Shown here piece by piece: positions 1-5,780 of a stretch of DNA of 12,224 bases; the first letter of the stretch is position 1, and each line of letters opens with the position of its first letter. The translations under genes and the position numbers were made by a program. The notes beneath the pieces are model-generated. The model was not told the origin of the DNA. It saw only the letters and a program-made list of their open reading frames with translations, and did not search any database. Source of the stretch: Planctomycetaceae bacterium (GTDB lineage: Bacteria > Planctomycetota > Planctomycetia > Pirellulales > Thermoguttaceae); NCBI GenBank assembly GCA_031278315.1, contig JAITKS010000383.1, positions 1 through 12,224 on the forward strand, in the 5' to 3' direction.

Positions 1-50
1 TTTCGTATGAAACTTACAAACAATTAATTGCTTGCATAAAATCAACAATT

Positions 51-55
51 AGGAG
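51..55 (+). promoter_or_regulatory. Shine-Dalgarno site of the 79-aa gene
   Basis: AGGAG lies eight bases before the ATG at 64, a good spacing for ribosome binding. It fixes the start of the small gene downstream. It is also the only convincing Shine-Dalgarno sequence at any gene start in this window, so this gene differs from its neighbours in how it is translated. Confidence 0.6.
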
Positions 56-63
56 TAAAAGTT

Positions 64-303
64 ATGTCCACATCAGCAGCAAAAAAATATTATGCCGAAG
101 CCAAAAGAATAGGTATAGCTGAAGGTGAAGCAGAAGGTATAGCTATAAGTATAATTCGTATTTTGCGAAAGCGTCTTGACGAGCCGTCGGTCGAATTGCA
201 AAATAAGATAATGAATATTAAATCGATATCTGAACTTGATGAGCTTTTAGATTTTGCATTTAATTGTGTATCGCTTGGTGAATTTGAGACAGCGTTTAAT
301 TGA
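64..303 (+). CDS. Small Rpn-family C-terminal-like protein
   Basis: This 79-residue protein resembles, from memory, the C-terminal tail of Rpn-family (recombination-promoting nuclease/putative transposase) proteins. It has a Glu/Gly-rich linker (GIAEGEAEGIA, residues 17-27), then a helical segment with a RILRKRL block (residues 32-38) and the typical ending SELDELLDFAFNCVSLGEFE (residues 56-75). The PD-(D/E)XK nuclease domain that precedes this tail in full-length members is absent. An in-frame stop at 25-27 and the AGGAG site at 51-55 argue that translation really starts at 64 and is not a continuation of a longer protein. In enterobacterial rpn genes, short C-terminal proteins made from internal starts neutralise the full-length toxin nuclease. 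This gene could be a free-standing version, or a remnant of a decayed rpn gene whose front lies beyond the left edge. Family assignment is by remembered similarity; function is inference. Confidence 0.6.
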   Translation: MSTSAAKKYYAEAKRIGIAEGEAEGIAISIIRILRKRLDEPSVELQNKIMNIKSISELDELLDFAFNCVSLGEFETAFN

Positions 304-341
304 CAAGATTCTTGTCGATATTAAACGAAAAAAAACGTTTT
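302..341 (+). terminator. Possible weak terminator hairpins after the small Rpn-like gene
   Basis: GACAAG at 302-307 pairs perfectly with CTTGTC at 311-316 around a three-base loop, starting inside the stop codon of the upstream gene. A second AT-rich hairpin follows (AAACG at 323-327 with CGTTT at 336-340, A-rich loop) and runs into TTTTG. There is no long T-tract directly after the first stem, so termination would be weak. It separates the small gene from the glycosidase. Confidence 0.3.
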
Positions 342-422
342 GTGAGCAGATAATTCATGAATTTTGAATTAAAAATTCTAATGAAATATTATCAAAATTT
401 TTATTATTATTTAGTCTAAATT

Positions 423-2891
423 ATGAAAAGAGTAATTTTAGTTATTTTATTTGTTACAAGTTTAACTTGTGTGGTTTTGGTTTCAATTCGTGAAAATTAT
501 GGATTCGGGCATCGTGCGGAAACGATTCAGAGTCTTGCGCAACAATTTGTTGCGGTTCCGGCGGATGATTATAAACCTCATGCTTGGTGGCATTGGCTCG
601 GGTCGAATTTTTCAAAAGAGGGTATAACGAAAGACTTGCAAGCAATGAAAGAATCAAATATCGGCGGTGTAGTTGTGTTTAATGCGCCTTCGTGGTTAGA
701 CCCGTCAAAAAATCCGCATCAAAATCAGACTTACCGAAGTGTCGCATATTGGGATGCTCTTAAACATACTCTTGAAGAAGCTAAAAGATTAAATCTGACT
801 GTCGGCATCCACAATACACCCGGCTGGTCAACTACAGGCGGACCTTGGATACAACCCGAAAACGGAATGCAAGCTGTAACGTACAACAAAACTACAGTAA
901 AAGGTCCGCAACATGTTAAATTATCTCTTACTAATCCCAAAGCAAACACTCAAGTAGAAAAATATTTTAAGGATATAGCTCTCATTGCTGCACCAGTTTT
1001 AGATAGTAAAGATTCTCCTGTTACTGTAGATTGTATTTTGGATATTTCAAAACACATGGATGCCGACGGAACTTTAGATTGGCAAGTCCCCGAAGGCAAT
1101 TGGATTATTTACCGAGTTGGTCACTTTCCGACCTTGCATCGATCTCATCCGGCACCTGAAGATGTTGCTGAATATTCTCTCGAAGTTGACAAAATGAATC
1201 CCGACGCAACTGTAAAACATTGGAATAACGTTTTGAATCCTTTTATTGATCGTTTTGAAAATTATATCGGGTCAACTTTCAAATATATTTGGATAGACAG
1301 TTATGAATCGGGCGATCAAAATTGGTCTCCGAATTTCCGTGCTGAATTTATTCGTATAAAGGGTTATGATCCGGTGTTGCAATTAGTGACAGCAGATATG
1401 CGAGGCGACAATATTTTTTCGGCTAGAGGTAACGGACTTCAATTGCCCAAAGACGCTGCCCCGGAAACAAAAATATTTTTACGTGATTATTCAGATGTAA
1501 TAAATCGTTTGTTTATGAAATGTTGGCAAACCGGTAAAGAGATGGTAAACAAAGCCGGATTCACTTTGTGTTGGGAGCCGTATTGCAGTTGGGGCGGCGG
1601 ACCTTTTAATATGAACGAAGGAGTTGCAATTGCCGATGTTCCTGTTACAGAATTTTGGATACACAGCGGAGATGTATTTGGCGGTGAAACAATAGCGAAA
1701 GCGGCAGCAAGCAATGGCAAACGTATTGTCGGTGCTGAGGCTTTTACGGGAATGGAGGCAACATGTAAGTTTACGGAATCTCCTCGAATGTTGAAGCGTC
1801 CTGCGGACATGGGGTTTTCGTTTGGTGTAAATTTGTATTTTCTTCATTCGTGGGCGCATAATCCGTTTGATGACAAATATCAACCCGGATTTAATTTTGC
1901 TCATTATGGTACGCATTTTAGCCGAAACCAGACATGGTTTGAACCCGGCAAAGCATTTTTCGTTTATCTAGCACGTTGCCAGATGCTTTTGCAGCAAGGT
2001 TCATTTATTTCAAGAAATAATGATGTACTGCATCGCCGCACGCCGGATGCTGATATATTCTTTGTGCGTAATACCGGCAATGTTCAGGAAAAAACTATTG
2101 AGTTTCCTGTCGTTGATAGTGTTCCAGAATTGTGGGACGCTTATAACGGAGTTATAAAAAGTACAAAACGTTGGAAACAAGATAATAACAAAATTGCTGT
2201 AACTTTGACAATGGAAAAAGACGCCTCTATATTTGTCGTGTTTCCTGTAAGAAAAACTTATTATGAAAAGCAGCAAGAAGTAAAAGTATTGAAAGAGACT
2301 CCTGCCGATATTAAAGGTGAATGGACTGTTTATTTCAAACCGAAAACAAACGAAGAATCTTTTCAAAAGAAGTTTACCGAACTTGTTGATTTCAGTAAGC
2401 AAGATGACATAGCGGTAAAATATTTTTCGGGTACTGCGGTATATGAAAAAACAATCCATGTAGATACAACAGATTTATCATCAGGCAAGGCTGTAATTCT
2501 TGATCTTGGTAAATTAAATGAAATTGCCGAGTTGGAAGTGAATGGAAAAACAGTTGGAGTTTTATGGCATCCGCCGTATCAAGCGGATATCACGCCGATA
2601 TTAAAATCGGGAGATAATACGATTAAAATTCATGTAACGAATAATTGGTCAAACCGTCTGATAGGTGACGAGCAATTTCCTGAAGATTTTGAATGGACAG
2701 ATAAAAATCAAGGTTTACGAGCAATGAAAAGTTTACCAGAGTGGTTTATAAAGGGACAAGAACGTCCTGTACAAGACCGTAAAACTTTTATCCCTTGGTA
2801 TTATTTCAAAAAGGAGTCGCAATTATATCCGTCAGGATTATTAGGTCCTGTAAAACTAATAAAACAAGATACAACAAAAGAATTAAATTGA
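423..2891 (+). CDS. GH106-type alpha-L-rhamnosidase, exported
   Basis: The 822-residue product matches the GH106 family pattern throughout. GH106 enzymes remove terminal L-rhamnose from plant or microbial polysaccharides. An N-terminal hydrophobic segment (about residues 4-22, after KR) is a signal peptide or anchor; SLTC is not a proper lipobox. The catalytic module runs from about residue 50 to 560: HAWWHWLGSNFSKEGI (53-68), TPGWSTTGGPW (132-142), WIDSYESGDQNW (290-301), CWEPY (383-387), VTEFW (408-412), GAEAFTG (437-443), TESP (451-454) and YLARCQMLLQQGSF (515-528). Conserved acids include E295, E385, E410 and E439; which are catalytic I cannot assign. A GH2-like beta-sandwich sugar-binding domain follows (about 640-770) with LDLGKLNEIAELEVNGK and NNWSNRLIGD. 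At 822 residues it is compact for the family. The ATG at 423 is chosen because it yields the export signal; no Shine-Dalgarno sequence is visible. There is no transporter or regulator beside it. Confidence 0.88.
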   Translation: MKRVILVILFVTSLTCVVLVSIRENYGFGHRAETIQSLAQQFVAVPADDYKPHAWWHWLGSNFSKEGITKDLQAMKESNIGGVVVFNAPSWLDPSKNPHQNQTYRSVAYWDALKHTLEEAKRLNLTVGIHNTPGWSTTGGPWIQPENGMQAVTYNKTTVKGPQHVKLSLTNPKANTQVEKYFKDIALIAAPVLDSKDSPVTVDCILDISKHMDADGTLDWQVPEGNWIIYRVGHFPTLHRSHPAPEDVAEYSLEVDKMNPDATVKHWNNVLNPFIDRFENYIGSTFKYIWIDSYESGDQNWSPNFRAEFIRIKGYDPVLQLVTADMRGDNIFSARGNGLQLPKDAAPETKIFLRDYSDVINRLFMKCWQTGKEMVNKAGFTLCWEPYCSWGGGPFNMNEGVAIADVPVTEFWIHSGDVFGGETIAKAAASNGKRIVGAEAFTGMEATCKFTESPRMLKRPADMGFSFGVNLYFLHSWAHNPFDDKYQPGFNFAHYGTHFSRNQTWFEPGKAFFVYLARCQMLLQQGSFISRNNDVLHRRTPDADIFFVRNTGNVQEKTIEFPVVDSVPELWDAYNGVIKSTKRWKQDNNKIAVTLTMEKDASIFVVFPVRKTYYEKQQEVKVLKETPADIKGEWTVYFKPKTNEESFQKKFTELVDFSKQDDIAVKYFSGTAVYEKTIHVDTTDLSSGKAVILDLGKLNEIAELEVNGKTVGVLWHPPYQADITPILKSGDNTIKIHVTNNWSNRLIGDEQFPEDFEWTDKNQGLRAMKSLPEWFIKGQERPVQDRKTFIPWYYFKKESQLYPSGLLGPVKLIKQDTTKELN

Positions 2892-2935
2892 AATAATAGT
2901 AATATATCCGCGGAATAATTATTGTTATCGGGAAC

Positions 2936-2970
2936 GCGGCCGTCTCGACCGCATCTTTAGGTGTTTTTTT
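2936..2970 (+). terminator. Intrinsic terminator downstream of the GH106 gene
   Basis: GCGGCCG at 2936-2942 pairs with CGACCGC at 2946-2952 (one internal mismatch, loop TCT). The stem is followed by ATCTTTAGG and a run of seven T residues at 2964-2970. It lies 45 bases after the GH106 stop codon. The same hairpin, inverted and perfectly paired, is present at 11313-11329. Confidence 0.65.
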
Positions 2971-2976
2971 GAGATC

Positions 2977-3061
2977 ATGAAACATACGAAATAACGAAAT
3001 GCACGAAAAATGATCTAAAAACCCTTTTGTGTTTTTCGTGTAATTTCGTGTGTTTCGTGTT
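2977..3061. repeat. CACGAAA-type imperfect inverted repeat
   Basis: The left arm (about 2977-3015) reads in CGAAA-rich units such as CATACGAAATAACGAAATG and GCACGAAAAA. The right arm (about 3026-3061) is its approximate reverse complement, in units such as TTTTTCGTGTAATTTCGTG. A short spacer separates them, so a long imperfect hairpin can form. Sequences of this style (ACACGAAAGACACGAAA) recur between genes of many unrelated bacteria. Here the repeat sits between the two terminator modules, which abut directly in the related copy near 11.3 kb, so it looks inserted. Confidence 0.6.
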
Positions 3062-3084
3062 TAAAAAATTAAAATCTTTTGTAC

Positions 3085-3110
3085 AAAAAAAGTGCAGACG
3101 AGATGCCTGC
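3085..3110 (-). terminator. Intrinsic terminator downstream of tilS
   Basis: Read on the minus strand, GCAG and CTGC (plus-strand 3107-3110 and 3094-3097) form a short stem, followed by AC and a run of seven T residues (A-run at 3085-3091 on the plus strand). It lies 53 bases past the tilS stop. The module is a diverged relative of the better hairpin at 11257-11279, so it is weaker than the GH106 terminator opposite. Confidence 0.5.
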
Positions 3111-3162
3111 GTTTCTCCTAATATTATTTTTTAGAAATTACCTACAAAATTTTACTGAAATA

Positions 3163-4233
3163 TTACACATTTTTCTGATTGTTTTTAATAATTAAATAAT
3201 CATTTTGATCAAATTGATTTTCTTGTATCCGGTTTTTTTTGTTTATAACCGCTGCCGTAATTAAACTTGGTAATTGTATAGAACTCTTTCCTTTCAAAGA
3301 AAATTCTGCTAGTTCTTTCCATCGTTCATATCCCATGTAACGTAATGACCATCCTTGAATTTCCCACAGACGTCTGAAAAATTCACAAATAGCACCTTTA
3401 TTCATTTGTATTAGTTTTGTTCTGTTCAATATAATTTCTTTCTCTGTCATGTTGACAATAATTTCTTTTGATATCAACTGAAACCAATCTGTAATAATTT
3501 CATTTATTTCGCTTGCTATTGTTGTCAATCTTAATATTGCATTGTCAACATCAGAATTAAATTTAGATCGCAATAACGGTAAGAGCTCATTACGGATTCG
3601 ATTTCTCATAAATTCGGACTCGGCATTTGTTGAATCAAATCTAAAATCTTTTTTGATCGATTTCAAGTATTTAATAACTTCTTCACGTTTTATATAAAGC
3701 ATTGGTCTAACTAACGTCACGGCATAGTTTAATTGACGTTGCGATTTCATGCCGGATAATCCGTTAATTCCTGTTCCTCGTATGAATCTATGTAAAACGG
3801 TCTCAACTTGATCATCTGCCGTGTGTGCGGTTGCGATATATCTGCAGCCGTTTTTTGTTGCTGTATTTATCAAAAAATTGTATCTAATTTCTCTTGCGGC
3901 AGCTTCAACGCTGCCGGTTTCGTCTAATTTCCATTCATCTTTTTTTACGGTATGAGAAAAAAATAATAACCCGTATTCTTCTGCCATTGATCTCACAAAT
4001 AACTCATCGTCATCAGATTCTTCGCCTCGAAGTCCATGATTTACATGACCTACAATCGGAACAGGTAACTTTTTATCACGTGCATATTTTACCGCCGCAT
4101 GCAACATCGCCGAACTATCCGCCCCGCCGGATACCGCCAAAAAAAGACCATACTCAAACCATTGATCAAAAAATAACATAAGATAATATTCAGAGAATTT
4201 TTTAAGCAGCTCCTTTTTACATTTTCGGTTCAA
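3163..4233 (-). CDS. tilS: tRNA(Ile)-lysidine synthase TilS
   Basis: TilS attaches lysine to C34 of the CAU-anticodon tRNA-Ile using ATP, making lysidine so that the tRNA reads AUA and is charged with isoleucine. It is cytoplasmic and normally essential. The 356-residue protein shows the PP-loop SGGADSS (35-41), the HVNHGLRGEE signature (63-72), AAAREIRYNF (111-120), ATAHTADDQVETVL (134-147), RGTGINGLSGM (152-162), RPMLYIKREEV (176-186) and DSTNAESEFMRNRIRNELLP (200-219), followed by a substrate-binding C-terminal part. The first in-frame start is TTG at 4233; an ATG 17 codons inside (4180-4182) would leave 17 residues before the PP-loop and is a realistic alternative. Neither has a Shine-Dalgarno site. 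It lies 84 bases downstream of the methyltransferase-like gene on the same strand and may share its transcript. Its stop codon lies inside the end motif of the MITE-like element. Confidence 0.93.
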   Translation of the reverse strand: MNRKCKKELLKKFSEYYLMLFFDQWFEYGLFLAVSGGADSSAMLHAAVKYARDKKLPVPIVGHVNHGLRGEESDDDELFVRSMAEEYGLLFFSHTVKKDEWKLDETGSVEAAAREIRYNFLINTATKNGCRYIATAHTADDQVETVLHRFIRGTGINGLSGMKSQRQLNYAVTLVRPMLYIKREEVIKYLKSIKKDFRFDSTNAESEFMRNRIRNELLPLLRSKFNSDVDNAILRLTTIASEINEIITDWFQLISKEIIVNMTEKEIILNRTKLIQMNKGAICEFFRRLWEIQGWSLRYMGYERWKELAEFSLKGKSSIQLPSLITAAVINKKNRIQENQFDQNDYLIIKNNQKNV

Positions 4234-4317
4234 ACCGCCGATTTAACTGTTAGAACGTTGGCTTTCACGCCTTCATTTTGCCAAGTTTCATAGTACGATG
4301 CGTATATGTTTTATAAG

Positions 4318-5163
4318 TTATTTATAAAATTTTCTTACTCTCATAATAGAATCGAATCCTGTTGTCTGTAAACATTCATCAATACAAACTAGAGCATGGT
4401 CGCCTTCTGGTAATAGTACATAATTTCGCTTAACTGATCCTACAACATAATCTAATCCCAAAGGCATCGCCCTTGTTAAAAAAGCACTTTCAAGATGACT
4501 CTTTACCGGTTTACCATCGATTTTACGTTTCGGCGGCAACATTACCGTAAAATTACTCAATCCTACCGACGCATGAAAACCATTAAATTCGTTATCTTCA
4601 TGTATCATTTTTAATGCTGCCATTAACCGTACCAAATTTCCTTCACTGTCAGACCCAATCGGTGCAATTCCCGGATCGAAAATTAAGTCGTCATTTGGTA
4701 TTCCTACTCGTTTTGCTTCTGAAAGCATCAGACGTGCAGCTTCGTAAGTTTCTTCGGCAGTTCGACATGCACCATGTTTAGATTCTGAAATCAATAAAAT
4801 CGGCCGGAAATGTTTCAACTTATACAGATCAAACATTTCGAGACGCAGCGGTGAAATTGAATTTAATATCGGTTTACCTATTGAATCGTCATAAGCCTGC
4901 AAAGCTGCCTCTGCTAAAATTGGGTCAGGTGAATCAATTGATAAAGGTTTGCGCGTTGCCTTTTGAATTTCACGAATTATTGTAACAAAAAAATCCGGTG
5001 ACCTCCCGCCAACATTTACGTCAATGTAAGCAGCGTTACCCTCTTCTTGTGATTTCGCCAATAATTTGATACTGTCAATATCACCCGCATCAAAAAATTC
5101 ACGAGTCGAAGGAACTGAATCGTTGATCGATTCGCCAATAATATTTAAATTTGCAATCGTCAT
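4318..5163 (-). CDS. Methyltetrahydrofolate:corrinoid methyltransferase-like protein (AcsE/DHPS fold)
   Basis: This 281-residue TIM-barrel protein has the pterin-binding pattern of AcsE-type enzymes, which move the methyl group of methyl-tetrahydrofolate onto a corrinoid protein in one-carbon metabolism. Visible blocks are LNIIGESIN (6-14), EEGNAAYIDVNVGG (40-53, matching LDLNVGP), LSIDSPDP (74-81), ILNSIS (99-104), DLIFDPGIAPIG (159-170), ASVGLSNFTVMLP (198-210) and MPLGLDYVVG (233-242). D77, N101, D163 and N204 occupy the pterin-binding positions of the family as I recall them. Dihydropteroate synthase shares the fold, but the IDVNVGG and LSN motifs and lack of typical DHPS motifs favour the methyltransferase. 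No corrinoid protein or CO-dehydrogenase gene is adjacent, so the methyl acceptor is unknown. Start is ATG at 5163, without Shine-Dalgarno. It is the probable first gene of an operon with tilS. Confidence 0.75.
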   Translation of the reverse strand: MTIANLNIIGESINDSVPSTREFFDAGDIDSIKLLAKSQEEGNAAYIDVNVGGRSPDFFVTIIREIQKATRKPLSIDSPDPILAEAALQAYDDSIGKPILNSISPLRLEMFDLYKLKHFRPILLISESKHGACRTAEETYEAARLMLSEAKRVGIPNDDLIFDPGIAPIGSDSEGNLVRLMAALKMIHEDNEFNGFHASVGLSNFTVMLPPKRKIDGKPVKSHLESAFLTRAMPLGLDYVVGSVKRNYVLLPEGDHALVCIDECLQTTGFDSIMRVRKFYK

Positions 5164-5269
5164 TTTTAATTAAAAGTAAAGTAATTAATTTAATATAGTG
5201 TTACGGTTTGTTTGATAATGATTCGATAAATTTGTAAACTGCTCCCGCTTGAATTTTAAACTCGAACCA

Positions 5270-5421
5270 AATTTCAAATAAGAATAGTCTAAAATATTAC
5301 AAAAAAAATCAATAATAACAAGGCGGGCTATAATTCTGCCGCACTTTCTGGACTGGTTTGATTAATACTGAAAATTACTACAAATAACAATGACTGCAAA
5401 AAATTTCACTGACTATATTAC
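5270..5421. mobile_element. Rearranged fragment related to MITE-like element 2
   Basis: Read on the minus strand from 5421, the sequence begins GTAATATAGTCAGTGAAA (motif with a one-base insertion). It then stays alignable with 8927-9000 for about 75 bases, including a perfect 15-base block (TGCAGTCATTGTTAT; 5384-5398 here, 8947-8961 there). The left part, 5270-5295, matches 9172-9197 at 24 of 26 positions but in the opposite relative orientation, and its end motif is reduced to ATTAC. Both ends of element 2 are therefore represented but rearranged. A short GC hairpin lies between them. Confidence 0.5.
5301..5342 (-). terminator. Possible minus-strand terminator hairpin
   Basis: GGCGG at 5322-5326 can pair with CTGCC at 5336-5340 (one G-U pair). 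On the minus strand a run of eight T residues (plus-strand A-run 5301-5308) follows 13 bases after the stem. The spacing is long and the stem short, so activity is doubtful. It corresponds in position within the element to the hairpin at 9120-9136. Confidence 0.25.
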
Positions 5422-5711
5422 ATTTTTTTAATTGTTCTCAAAAATTCTCACTTGCGGTGTTCTGAAAAAATTGTTATTCTCCGCTTTGTGATTAATTGAT
5501 TCCGTGTGTGATCGTGTGTGATGAGTACACAACGCACGAATATATTCGAGATACCCATTCGGGCAATGATAAAGTATGGAGAATGAATTTTTATATCTCA
5601 ACGGGATATTTTCAAAATGATCAAAATGATCATTTAGTATTGCGTTGTAATGGAGAGATTAATCGTTACGTTTTAATAACGCTGTATCAATAGATTAAAA
5701 ACGGGTAAAAA

Positions 5712-5729
5712 ATTTCACTGATATATTAC
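5712..5729 (-). repeat. Solo copy of the 18-base dispersed motif
   Basis: On the minus strand this reads GTAATATATCAGTGAAAT, one mismatch from the consensus. It lies 51 bases upstream of the gene at 5781 and has no inward-facing partner nearby. A second partial ATATATTA follows at about 5732-5739. Confidence 0.6.
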
Positions 5730-5780
5730 GAATATATTATGAAATTTATAATTTGAGTCTTATTTTTTATTTGATAATAT

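Larger units (their letters stand above)
2899..3166. mobile_element. MITE-like element 1 between GH106 gene and tilS
   Basis: The segment is bounded by inward-facing copies of an 18-base motif (consensus GTAATATATCAGYGGAAT): a plus-strand copy at 2899-2916 with two mismatches, and a minus-strand copy at 3149-3166 with three. Inside are two terminator hairpins and a CACGAAA-type inverted repeat. It carries no reading frame, so it would be non-autonomous if mobile. No target-site duplication is evident. The right-end motif overlaps the last bases of tilS and supplies its TAA stop. It is one of three similarly bounded segments here, which makes chance unlikely, but mobility is inferred. Confidence 0.5.
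5164..5780. other. 617-bp gene-free region between divergent genes
   Basis: No convincing gene is present. The left half holds a rearranged relative of the MITE-like elements (5270-5421). Further right are a TGTGTGATCG/TGTGTGATGA direct repeat near 5503-5523, an AAAATGATC tandem pair at about 5614-5631, and another copy of the 18-base motif at 5712-5729. Promoters for the two divergent flanking genes must lie here, but I cannot point to them. A TTG-started 65-codon frame (5496-5693) has no recognisable similarity and is not called. Confidence 0.5.

Noticed and set aside
436..440. Possible lipoprotein signal (SLTC, residues 13-16) in the GH106 enzyme
   Set aside because: Residues before the Cys are S-L-T, which does not fit the L-A/S/T-G/A/S-C lipobox, and more hydrophobic residues follow the Cys. 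A plain signal peptide or anchor is more likely.
3894..4181. 95-codon plus-strand frame opposite tilS
   Set aside because: It lies entirely opposite the conserved PP-loop domain of tilS and has low-complexity, non-family composition; a shadow frame.
5496..5693. A 65-codon plus-strand reading frame starting with TTG in the 5.2-5.8 kb gap
   Set aside because: No Shine-Dalgarno site, no recognisable domain, overlap with simple direct repeats (TGTGTGATCG, AAAATGATC), and a length expected by chance. It could be a gene remnant, but nothing supports that.
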